Origin: Paguma larvata
Lineage: Eukaryota > Chordata > Mammalia > Carnivora > Viverridae
Length of the DNA stretch: 64,000 nucleotides
Assembly: GCA_030068075.1 (NCBI GenBank)
Contig: CM057829.1
Span: 79,233,132 to 79,297,131 of the forward strand
Reading direction: 5' to 3'
Position 1 is the stretch's first letter; the number at the start of each line of letters is the position of its first letter. A model generated the notes under the pieces. That model ran no database searches and was not told where the DNA came from. It was given only the letters and a program-made list of their open reading frames with translations. The position numbers and the translations under genes are program-made. Below are positions 29,901 through 41,900 of the stretch, one piece after another.

Positions 29901-32900
29901 TCATCAAAATAAAAAGCTTCTGCAGAGCGAAGGAAACAATCAGCAAAACCAAAAGGCAACCGAAGGAATGAGAGAAGATATTTGCAAACAACATATAAGA
30001 TAAAGGGTTAGTATCCAAAATCTATAAAGAATTTATCAAACTAAATACCCAAAACACAAATAATCCAATGAAGAAATGGGCAAAAGACATGAATAGACAC
30101 TTCTCCAAAGAATATATCCAGATGACCAACTGACATAATGAAAAAATGCTCAACATCACTCATCATCAAAGAAATACAAATCAAAACCACAATGAGATAC
30201 CACCACCTCACACCTGTCAGAATAACTAACATTAACAACTCAGGCAACAACAGATGTTGGCAAAGATGCAGAGAAAGAAGATCTCTTTTGCACTGGGGGT
30301 GGGAATGCAAACTGGTGCAGCCACTCTGGAAAACAGTATGGTGGTGGTTCCTCAAAAAATTGAAAACAGAACTACCCTACGATCCAGCAACTGCACTACT
30401 AGGTATTTATCCAAGGGATACAGGTATGCTGTTTCAAAGGGGCACATGCCTCCCAATGTTTATAGCAGCACTATCAACAATAGCCAAAGTATGGAAAGAG
30501 CCCAAATGTCATCATCGATGGATGAATGGATAAAGAAGATGTGGTGTATATATATACATATACAATGGAGTATTACTCGGCAATCAAAAAGAATGAAATC
30601 TTGTCATTTGCAACTACAAGATGGAACTAGAAGATATGATGCTCCGTGAAATTACTCAGTCAGAGAAAGATAAATATCATATGACTTCACTCATACGAGG
30701 ACTTTAAGACATGAAACAGATGAACATACCAGAAGGGAAGCAAAAATAATATAAAAACAGGGAGGGAGACAAAACATACGAGATGCTTAAGTATAGAGAA
30801 CAAACGGAGAGTTGCTGGAGGGGTTGTGGGAGGGGGGACGGGTTAAATGGATAAGGGGCATTAGGGAATCTACTCCTGAAATCATTGTTGCACTATATGC
30901 CAACTAATTTGGATGTAAATTTTAAAAATAAATTAAAAAAAAAAAAAAAAAAAGGAATAACTGGATTGATTGAATTGCAGAACACTGGCTGGTGTCAGAG
31001 CAATGAAGAAGCAACAAGATAAAGCCAAAAAGTGGAACATTCTGCAAAATGGGCCCAATCTCATCAACAAGATGGTATCAGTAGGGGTGCCTGGGTGGCT
31101 CAGTCAATTAAGCACCCAACTTCAGTTCAGGTCATGATCTCATAGCTTGTGGGTTCAAGCCCCGGATCAGGCTCTGTGTTGATAGTTTAGAGCCTGGAGC
31201 CTGCTTCAGATTCTGTGTCTCCCCCTCTCTCTGCCCCTCCCCGCCTCGTGTTCTCTCTCAAAAATAAACATTAAAAAGTAAAAAAGTAAAATAAAAAAAA
31301 AAAACAAACACAAGATAGTATCTGTAAAAAGGGGAACCCTGAGAGTAAAAGCATTCTTAAGCTTATATGCATAGAAAAAGATCCGGGAGCACCTAGCTGG
31401 CTCAGTCAGCAGTGCATGTGACTCCTGATACCTGGGTTGTGACTTTGATCCCCACATTAGATGTAGAAATTACTTAAAAATAAAATCTTAAAAAAGAAGG
31501 AAAAAGATCTGAAAGAAGATACGCCAAGGTGTTAAAAGTACTGGGAAACCTTTGAATGGAGGAATGTTTTTATCACTTTGCTTTCCTGTATTTTCCCATT
31601 TTAAACAATACATATATACTGTTTCTATCTTAATAAAATACTTGTATTTAGACGTTCAGGGAAGCATTATTCAGGTAGCCAAAAGGTAAAGATAACCCAA
31701 ATACCCATCAATGAATAAATGGATAAATAAAATGTGGTATATTGATACAATGAAATGTTATTCAGCCAAAAAAAAAAAAAAAAAAAAGAATGAAGTATTA
31801 CCTCATGCTACAACATGGAATAACCGAAAAAATAAGTGGAGCCAAAGAAGCCAGATACAAAGAGTCATATATAGTATTATCCATTTATATGAAATGTCCA
31901 AATTTAGCAAATCTGTAGACCAAGGGTAGATCAGGGGTTGCCAGTGGATACAGAGAGGGGAAAATGGGATCATGGCTAATGGGTACAAGGTTTTCTTCTG
32001 AGGTGATGAAATTAGACAGTTCTATAATTAGATAGTGGTGATGGTTCCATAATTCTGTGAATATAGTAAAAAACACTGAATTGTACACTTTAAAAGAGTT
32101 GATTTTATGGTATGTGAATTATGTCTCAATAAGTGGTTCTATATAAACACACAGAATGACATTCTAAAACAGAGGCTAAAGAGGAATCCTACTAATGCCA
32201 CAGTTTTATTTTCGAAGTATAAAACAAAGATTTTTCTCAGAAAAATGAGGAATTTAAGAGAATGAGAAGGCAACTTCATGGGAGAGAAGACCAAAATTCA
32301 AGCAAGGACTGGCACACAGCATTTCAGGGTTTGGCTCACTGTAAGTGTGAACTCCGTATGTGGTTTCTTTCTACTCAAACTAACTGCCAAACACAACAAG
32401 ACGCTGCAAACCAACTGGGTCACTACTCTCTTCAATTCTAGCTAACAGAAACCAGAACACTTTATAATCAAAACTGGTCAGTGCCTTAAGAGCCCACAGA
32501 TCTTCAGGACGGTACCATTTTTATTCCTAAGCAGGCCAGAATAAATCTCTAAATCTTACTGAATATGACAGAGTTATAATTCAATAGGGTGTTTCACTCC
32601 CACATTACACATTTTTTCCCCAAGCCCAGCATACCAAGGCTATACTCTGCAACCCCCACATAAATTTCTCTGGACAAAGTTAAAAGGTCCTACAGAAGCC
32701 AAGTGGAGGGATCAGACAAATACAACTCTATCAGACTATGAAATTATATTTAGGAATAAATATTGAACATTTTTTTAAGTAGGCTTCCCACCCCAATGTG
32801 GGGCTCAAAATCACTAGCCTAAGAGCAAGAGCCACATGCTATACTCAGCCAGCCAGGGGCCTCTAAATACTAAACACTCTAAACACGCTTTATTTTACAA

Positions 32901-35900
32901 CATTATCATCACCTGGGAGATTTTCTTTTCATTTATCTTTAATTTCAGTGTCTGTTTTACTCTGTCTAAACTATACTTGTTTGTTGTTAGTAGTAACCTG
33001 TTTCAAAACCAAACATTTATTATACCCGATTAGTTTTAAGGAAACATTAGTTCAGTTTTAAATAGCTAGGAATAATAAACACAAAGGAAAAATCCTGACA
33101 ACAGCCAAGAGACAGAATATAACAATGGAAATCAATAGCCTTATTGAGTACAAAGAAAACCAACAGGAAGATTCTGAAGATTCTATCTTACCTCTTGAAA
33201 AATATTTAAGGATGCTGATGAAGACAGATTGTCAAAGCTATGGACGATCCTATTACACCAATTCAGTAGATCCCTTTGAAAAACAAACAAACAAACAAAA
33301 AAATTCAGGAAATAAAAGACCATAGGCCAAAGACAACAAAGACATCAGACAATGAAGTCTCTGTGTCTCTGACACTGTGAAAATAAATAGTGCAGGGGAA
33401 ACAGTAAGTGAGGGGGTCCCACTCCCTACCCCAACCAGAAGTGATCTATCATTCATTTTACCCCAATCCATGCCAAACAAGGTTGGGGGGTGGCCAACTA
33501 ATTCTCAGAACTGAGGGGAACTGTCCATTCCTAATGCTCACTTCTCACAGGGCAAGTCAACCATCAAGAAAAAAAAGCAAAGGCACAGGAACTTATCCAT
33601 ATAGCAAAATCCAAGAGTCTTATTTATGACCCCAAGTGTAACAACAACAACAAAAGAACCTAGTTAAAGATTTATGTCAGTAACTAGTCCCAACCTTTAA
33701 AGTCATTTTTGGGGGCGCCTGGGTGATTCAGTCGATTAAGCATCGGACTCCTGATTGTGGCTCATGGTTTGTGAGATCAAGCCCTTCATCAGGTTCCATG
33801 CTGATAGTGAAGGGCCTGCTGGGGATTCTCCCTCTCCCTTTCTCTGCACCCCCCCAAAATAAATAAACAAATATTTTTCTTTAAAGTTTTTTTTCCTTTA
33901 ATTTTTTTTAAGTAGGCTCCATGCCCAACATGGGGCTTAAACTCATGACTGAGACTGAGTCTCATGCTCTACCAACTGAGCAAGCCAGGTGCCCTGAAAG
34001 TTACTTTTTAAAACTAAAATAACATTACCTATAATAAGCCCTCTTAATGATTAACTAAAAGATCTGAAAACAGGATCGGACATCATAAAGCAGTTCACAG
34101 GTCCAATTTCAAAACCTGACCCCTCATAACCATTCAGCGCTAGCTGCTAAGAACTTTTAAGGGAAGCAATTTTTAAAATACGAACTCAAGGGGCGCCTAG
34201 GTGGCTCAGTTGGTTGAACATCCAACTTTGGCTCAGGTCATGATCTCATGGTTCGGGAGTTTGAGCCCAGCATCAGGCTCTGGACAGACAGCTCAGTGCC
34301 TAGAGTCTGCTTCAGAGTCTATGTCCCCCTCTCTGTCTGCCCCTCCCCCATTCACACTCTCGGACTCTCTCTCAAAAATAAATAATCATTAAAAATGAAT
34401 GAATGAATGAACGAACGAACGAATGAATGAACGAACAAAATATCAACTCAAGAGGCATCTGGCTGGCTCAGTCTGTGGAGTATGGGACTCCTGACTTTGG
34501 GGTTGGGGGTTCAAGCCCAACACTGGGTGTGGAGCCTACTTAAAAAAAATAAATAAAATATCAACTCGAGTGGCCTGGGTGGCTCAGGCAATGGGGTGTC
34601 CGACTCTTGGTTTTGGCTCAGGTCATGATCACAGGATTGTGGGATCGAGCCTCATTTCGGGCTCCACACTAAGCATGGAGCTTGCTTAGGAGTCTCTCTC
34701 TCCCCCTCTGTCCCCTTTCCCTGCTTGGGCTCTCTCTCTCACTCTAAAATTAAACAAACAAAAAAATATTAGAAGTGTTTAATCCAGTACCTTAAAGACA
34801 ATTCTCTTCCCTCAAGGCTTAGTCCTTTGTTTTCTCTTCTGGTTTCTGAAATTTCCTCAGGTGCCTGTTCACATGTAACAGAACTACCACTTTGAGAGTG
34901 ATGTTTCTCTCCAGTAATTTGGATATAAATGTCAAGCAGGTGATCAGTTACTGCCAAGAGGCTGGGATATCTGTTCTGAAGAACCTGACAGAGGGAGAAA
35001 AAAAGCAAAGAAAATTTAGCAGCAGACACGTGATTTTTAAAAGCACATATAAACTCCTGCTGATATTAGTCAACCAAAAAATGAATTTTTCAATGAAATT
35101 CGTACCCAGTACAATAGTCCTCCCTTATTCACAGGAGATACATTCCAACAGCCCCAGTGGATACCTGAAACTTCAGGTAGTATGAAACCCTAAAACTACT
35201 ATTTTTTTTTCCAAAACATACCTGTGATAAAGTTTAATTTATAAATTAGGCATAGTAAGAAATTAACAACAATAACAATAAAATACAATTATAACAATAT
35301 GTTATAATAAACATTATATGAATGTGGTCTCTCAATAAATCTTGTACTGTGATAATGTGAGATGATAAAATGCCTACATGAGATGAAGTGAGGTGAATGA
35401 CACAGGCATTGTGACCTACTGTCAGGCTACTATTGACCTTCTGATAACACATCAGAAGGAGGACCATCTAGACTGAGATTGACCATGGATAGCCAAAAGA
35501 ACGAAAAGTGACAGGGACAAAGGGAAACTACTGTGTAAGAACCTATGCCAATACCCGCACCCACGTCCCCCTTAAAGACCACAACTTTTTTCCTAGCCAA
35601 AACGCAGTTACCTGGCAACCTCACCACTTACACAACGTAGGGTACAGAAGGCAGATGGTAAAAGGGTGTCCAAGCAGCGTATACATCCAAGTCCCAGAAA
35701 TTTACTGAGGAATCCTGCAAGTATTACTTATTCTAATTTTTAACTTTATTTAGTTTGAGAGACAGAAACAGCCTGAGTTGGGGAGGGGCAGAGAGAGTGG
35801 AGAGAGAATCCGAAGCAGGCTCCGTGCTGCCAGCACAGAGCTGAATGCGGGGCACAACTCACTAAGCGGCGAGATCATGACCTAAGCCGAAACCAAGAGT

Positions 35901-38900
35901 CAGAAGCTCGACCAACTGAGCCACTCAGGCACCCCACTACTTACTCTGATTTTAAACACAATTCTAGTAATTGTGTTTAATGTTATCTCATTTCTCAGCA
36001 AACGCAATCAGAAGCAGTTAATAAGTAAAGAAAAATTAAGTGTGTAAAAGCAAACCACAGTAAAAGGATTAATGTTAAGTACTAATAAAAAGGGATTGAT
36101 CTTTAAAAAGCCCCTAAAAAGGGCACCTCGGTGGCTCAGTCAGTTGGGCATCCGACTCTCCAACTCTTGGTTTCAGCTCAGGTTATGATCTCGCAGTTCA
36201 CAGATTCAAGTGCCTCCTCAGGCTCTGGGCTGACAGCGCAGAGCCTGCTTGGCATTCTCTCTCCCTTTCTCTCTGCCCCTTCTCGGCTTGCATGTGTGTG
36301 TTCTTTCTCAGTCTCTCTCAAAATAAATAACTTTAAAAAAAAAAAAAACCTTAAAACAAATAAAATTAAAATTGATAAAAAAGCAAACAACAGAAATTAA
36401 AAGGCAAAAGATGTGGTCCTATTCACTTCAATAACTATTGAAAATACTTTCCAGAATAATAATTGGTGCTCATGACATTGGTTCTAAGGTTTCATGATAT
36501 GGACTTATTCAGACAAGTCTATTTGAAAAAGAAGGGAAATATGTATATATTAGAAATACTAAAAAAATAAAAATAAATAAAATTAAAAAAAAAAAAAAAA
36601 GAAAGAAATACTGCCATCCAGGGGCACTAGGCTGGCTAAGTCAGTAGAACATGTGGCACTTGATCTTAGGGTCCTGAGTTCTCACATTAGGTGTACAGTT
36701 AATTAAAAAAAATTTTTTTAGGGGCGCCTGGGTGGCTCAGTCAGTTGAGCGTCTGACTCTTGATCTTAGCTCGGGTCGTAATTTCACAGTTTCTGGGTTT
36801 GAGCCTTGCTTTAGGCTCTACACTAACAGTGCAGAGCCTGCTTGAGATTCTCTCCCTCTCTCTCTGCCCATCCCCTGCTCGTGCTCGCACACATGGGCTC
36901 TCTCTCTCTCTCAAAATAAATAAATAAACCTTAAAAAAAATGGTACTGAGGAATTACTGTTCATTTTATAGATTATAATAAAGTTATGATTATATATGAA
37001 AATGCACTTTTTAGAGATGCATTAAAGTATTTAGGTATGAAATGTTTGCTTTCCAATATACTGGCAAATAAGAAATACTAGATGAAGTTAGTACAGTAAA
37101 ATGTTAGATTAACTGTTATTATTTCCTCTATTTACATGTATATCTAGAACTTTTAATAATAAAATCTAAAGAAGACAAACATCTGTACTTTCTCACTAAT
37201 AACCACATACCTCATTCAGTTCTTTCTTATCCATGTTATCCATGTGAATTTTGGTCCAATATTTGTCTAGCAGAGTAGCATGACTATTTAGAGGTCGATA
37301 CCAATTTCCTCCACAGCTCAAGAGTCTATATTTCAAAATAAAAAAAAGTATTACACAAAATTCCCAATTTTAATATTTAATTATGCCTTTAGTTAGCCCT
37401 TGCTGGACATTATCTCCTATATGAATAACACTCACAACCCCTTCTCGTGCCAGATACTACTATGTTGGGCTAATAGGACAGATGACAAGTCAAAGGATGC
37501 CAACTGACCCAAGTCTGACTCTTTTCCTAAGAGGATACAACAGAGCTTTAACCAAGTTGTTTTCCTTTCTTTTTAATTTCTTAATCTATGTATTTTAAAT
37601 ATTTATTTTTTCTTCTAAATATAATTTATTGTCAAATTAGCTAACATACAGTGTATACACTATACTCCTGGTCTTGGAAGTAGATTCCCATGATTCATCA
37701 CTTACACACGACAGCCAGTGCTCATCCCAACAAGTACCCTCCTCAATGCCCATCACCCATTTTTCCCTCCCCGCTGCCCCTTCCCCATCAACCCTCAGTT
37801 TGTTTTCTGTATTTAAGAGTCTCTTATGGTTTACCTCCCTCCCTCTCTGTTTGAAACTATTTTTCCTCCTTCCCTTCCCCATGTTTTTCTGTTAAGTTTC
37901 TCAAATTCCACATGAGTGAAAACATGGTATCTTTCTCGGACTGACTTATTTCACCTAGCATGATACCCTTCGGTTCCATCCATGCTGTTGCAAAAGGCAA
38001 GATTTCATTGTTTTCACTGCCAAGTAGTATTCCATTGTATATATAAACCACATCTTCTTCATCCATTCTTCAGCTGATGGATATTTGGGCTCTTTACACA
38101 ATTCGACTATTGTTGATAGCGATGCTATAAACATTGGGGTACATGTGCCCCTGTGAATCAGCATAAATTCCTAGTGGTGCTATTGCTGGGTCATAGGGTA
38201 GCTCTATTTTTAATTTTTGAGGAACCTCCACACTGTTTTCCAGAACAGCTGCACCAGTTTGCATTCCCACCAACAACGCAAGAAAGAGGGTTCTTGTTTC
38301 TCCACATCATCGCCAGCATCTGTTGTTTCCTGAGTTGTTAATTTTAGCCACTGATTGGTGTGAGGTAGTAACTCAATGTTAACCAAGTTATTCTCTAGTC
38401 ACTGCAAATGATTCTATCAGGTGTTTTGATCTTTTTTTTAATTAAAAAAATTTTTTAATGTTTATTTATTTTGAGAGAGACAGCATGAGTGGGGAGGGGC
38501 AGAGAGAGAGGGAGACACAGAAGCTGGAGCAGGTTCCAGGCTCTGAGCTGTCAGCACAGAGCCTGATTATGGGCTCGAACTTACAAACTGCAAGATCATG
38601 ACATAAGTCAAAGTCAGTAGCTTAACTGACTGAGCCACTCAGGTGCCCCTATCAAGTGTTTTGATTTTAATACGTTTCTCTTCCTTAAGACATAACTTCA
38701 GGAAAGAAAAAACATAATCCAAGGTCCCTAACATTAAAAATAAGTTCATTGCTGGGGCACCTGGGTGGCTCAATTGGTTAAGCATCCGACTTTGGCTCAG
38801 GTCATGATCTCACAGTTTGTGGGTTCGAGCCCCACATTGGGCTCTGTGCTGACAGCTCAGAGCCTGGAGCTTGCTTCAGATTCTTTGTCTCTCTCTCTCT

Positions 38901-41900
38901 GTGCCTCTTCCCCACCCACACTCTGTCTCTTTCTCAAAAATGAATAAACATTAAAAAAAAATAAGTTCACTGCTTATTACCAAAAGCTACTGTACTAAAA
39001 TTATTAAAAATTTCAAACAGGAATATTCATTAAATACACTCTAGAGGGCCTAGTCACAAGCTTACACCCAGGCCATTTAATGTAATCCTCACAACAACTT
39101 CCTAAGGAGATGGCACCCTACTTTTCTTCTAATGCATAAAGAAAAGGAGGAGAAGGCACCTGGGTAGCTCAGTTGGTTGAGCATTCAACTTTGACTCAGG
39201 TAATGATTTCAGGTTCGTGAGTTCGAGCCCCACATTGGGCTCTGTGCTGACGGCTCAGAGCCTGCAGCCTGTTTCAGATTCTCTCTCTCTCTCTCTCTCT
39301 CTTCCCCTCCCTGGCTCCCACTGTCTCTCTCTCAAAAATAAACATTAAAAAAAAATTTTTTTTAAGAAGAGAAGAGTAAGGTCGTTTGATCACTCAATAT
39401 GACTATAAACAGAAGAGCCAAGAATTGAATTCAAGTCTGACACCTTTCTATAATGTCCCAGGATTTTCTGAGATATGAACACAGCAGGAAAGAACTTCAC
39501 TATTTCTATGAATAAAACCAGGATTAAAAAAAAAGAAAAGCAGGGCCTAGCAAAGTGCTCCTTGAGAAGTGGTAGGTTAACTCCACCCTCCATCTGTAAA
39601 TGTTCACTGAGGCAAACACTAATTTAACCACTAAATATAATGTGACATTAGTGTTATTTTTGGGCAGCTTAAGTGCCCTTGAGAAAGCTATAGAGATAAA
39701 AACTAGCAGTAGGAAATAAACCACTACTTCCATGTTATTATAAAATACAGACAAGGACATACACTAAGTTTGCTTAGGTTTTACTCCTTTGTTGATGCTT
39801 ATATTCAATTTTTTTAACTAGTTAAAATTTACAGGTCACCATCATCACCATCATTATGGCTAGCCATTAGTTGGGCACTTATTATGTGACAATTCTTTAA
39901 CGTAAGTTATTTCATTTAATCTTTACAACTTATACCAAGTTGTAAAGTAGGTATCATTAGCCCCATCATTATCAGACAAGCAAGATGCACGTAAGTACAA
40001 AATGTCAGTGTCAGGGCTCAAACCTGGGGCTGTCTGACAACAGTTCCACTGGTAATTATTTTTGAAAACATGAGAACAAGGTATAGTTTTTAAAACTGGA
40101 TATTTTTAAGTGGGGAAAAAAAAACAGTAAAACCCTCTCATTATCTGATTTAATTATCTCCATTTAAAATAGGAATGAAGGGGCACCTGGCTGGCTCAGT
40201 CAGTACAATATGCAACTCTTGATCTCTGGGTTGTGAGTTCAAGCCCCACGCTGGGCACAGAGCCTATTTAAATTTTAAAAAGCTACAGGGGCACCTGGGT
40301 GGCTTAGCTAATTGAGCATCCCGCTCTTGATTTCAGCTCGGGTCAGGATCCCAGGTTTGTAGGATCTAGCCCCATGTCATGCTCTGTGCTGAGTTTGGAG
40401 CTTGCTTAAGATTTTCTCTGTCTCTCTCTCTCTCTGACCCTCTCCCCAACTAGTGCACTCTTTCTGTAAAAATAAAAAAATTAATTAAAAAAAAAAAAGC
40501 TCCAGTAGTAATCAAAGGCAAATGGTGTAAAGACAGACAAATGAACAATTGAACAAAATAGTCTTGACATAGAATCAGGTACTTTTAAAAATAAATAAGA
40601 AACGAAAAGGTTCGATCTGTCATCAGTTCCAACTGATTTTGCTTAAAGTGGGCCTGGGAAACTCTAGTCCAGGGGTTTTAGACTCAGCACTCTAGTGTGG
40701 GAACGTATGAGGAAAAGGCTCCATAGTGGTAACAGAAAGGTTAATAGGAGGGGCACCTGGGTGGCTCAGTCAGTTAAGCATCCGACTTCGGCTCAGGTCA
40801 TGATCTCAGGTTCCTGAGTTCAAGCCTCGCATCAGGCTCTGTGCTGACAGCTCAGAGCCTGGAGCCTGCTTCGGAATCTGTGTCTCCCTCTCTGCCCCTC
40901 CCCTGCTCATGCTGTCTCTCTCTCTCTCTCCCCAAAATAAACATAAAAAAAAATTATCCTTATTAAAAAAAAAAAAAAAAGGTTAATAGGACATACCTCC
41001 TAGTTGCAAAGAATTGAAATCCAGGAGCCACTTTCAGACAGTCACCTCGGCCAGGAATCAAGAGCTCTCCATTCTCCAAGAGAGGGATCAGCACAGAAAC
41101 CTAAATCACAAAACCCCACCGATAAAGCTATTAAAGCAGAAGTAGTAACAACAACAACAAAACCCTTCTCTCCAAATGATGAGCACATCTGTAAAGGAAA
41201 CCTTAGTTCTCATAGCATGAACTGGGGTCAAAAGGCAGGTGGGAATGTCTGAGCCACCTATAATAGAATGATTTATTCATTCGCCATTCACAAAGTATCT
41301 ACTATGGACTAGAAATAAGCCAGACACTAAAAATCCAGGCAAGACTGAGGCTTTACAGCCTAGCATCTGAAGGAATAGTCATGCAAACCACCATACAACA
41401 TGATCAGTGTGACCCCAGAGCTGAAGACAGAGAGAGGGTGGCTATGAATCAGAATGGAATCGTGTAGAAGCAGGGCAGTGAAGCCATCCCAGAGGTAATG
41501 ATATTCACTTAGTCTTAAATGTGAGCAGGAATTAGCCGAGTTTGGTGGGAGAAAAATGGCACATAAATTCCATGTAAAAATATTCAAATGGTTAAAAGTG
41601 TTTGTTCCTAAAAGCATACCATGAGAGGCTTCTGTTGTTAGGACAGAATGTGCATATGAAGTAGTAGAAAACTACAAAACTTAGAGACAAATGACTAGGG
41701 GTCACCTGTGCTGACTTCTGGCTTGCTAACTAGCAGAAAAGGTTGTTGTGAGAAAGAGCAGACAAGTTCCATTTTGGACATCTGGAACTTTCACCAGTTA
41801 AGGGACATTCAAGCAGAAATTTTTTGAGACAGGGTTAGACTAGACATACAGATCTAGGGAACATGAGTTTATAGAGGAAGCTTAAAAAGAAAAACCAAAG

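Larger units (their letters stand above)
28870..31012 (+). repeat. LTR-like unclassified repeat, interrupted by a SINE and an L1
   Basis: Three pieces (28870-29050, 29235-29650, 30955-31012) line up in order with the uninterrupted repeat at 59540-60100. Shared blocks include the TTCTGTG stretch after the AT-rich centre, GGACTGAGCCCT and TATCAGAATTG. A truncated SINE and a truncated L1 occupy the gaps. Probably an old LTR; the family is not named with confidence. Confidence 0.6.

Noticed and set aside
30138..30649. 131-residue frames with reverse-transcriptase-tail-like sequence
   Set aside because: Fragments of the L1 ORF2 C-terminus and its overlapping frame in a 5'-truncated copy; not a functional gene.
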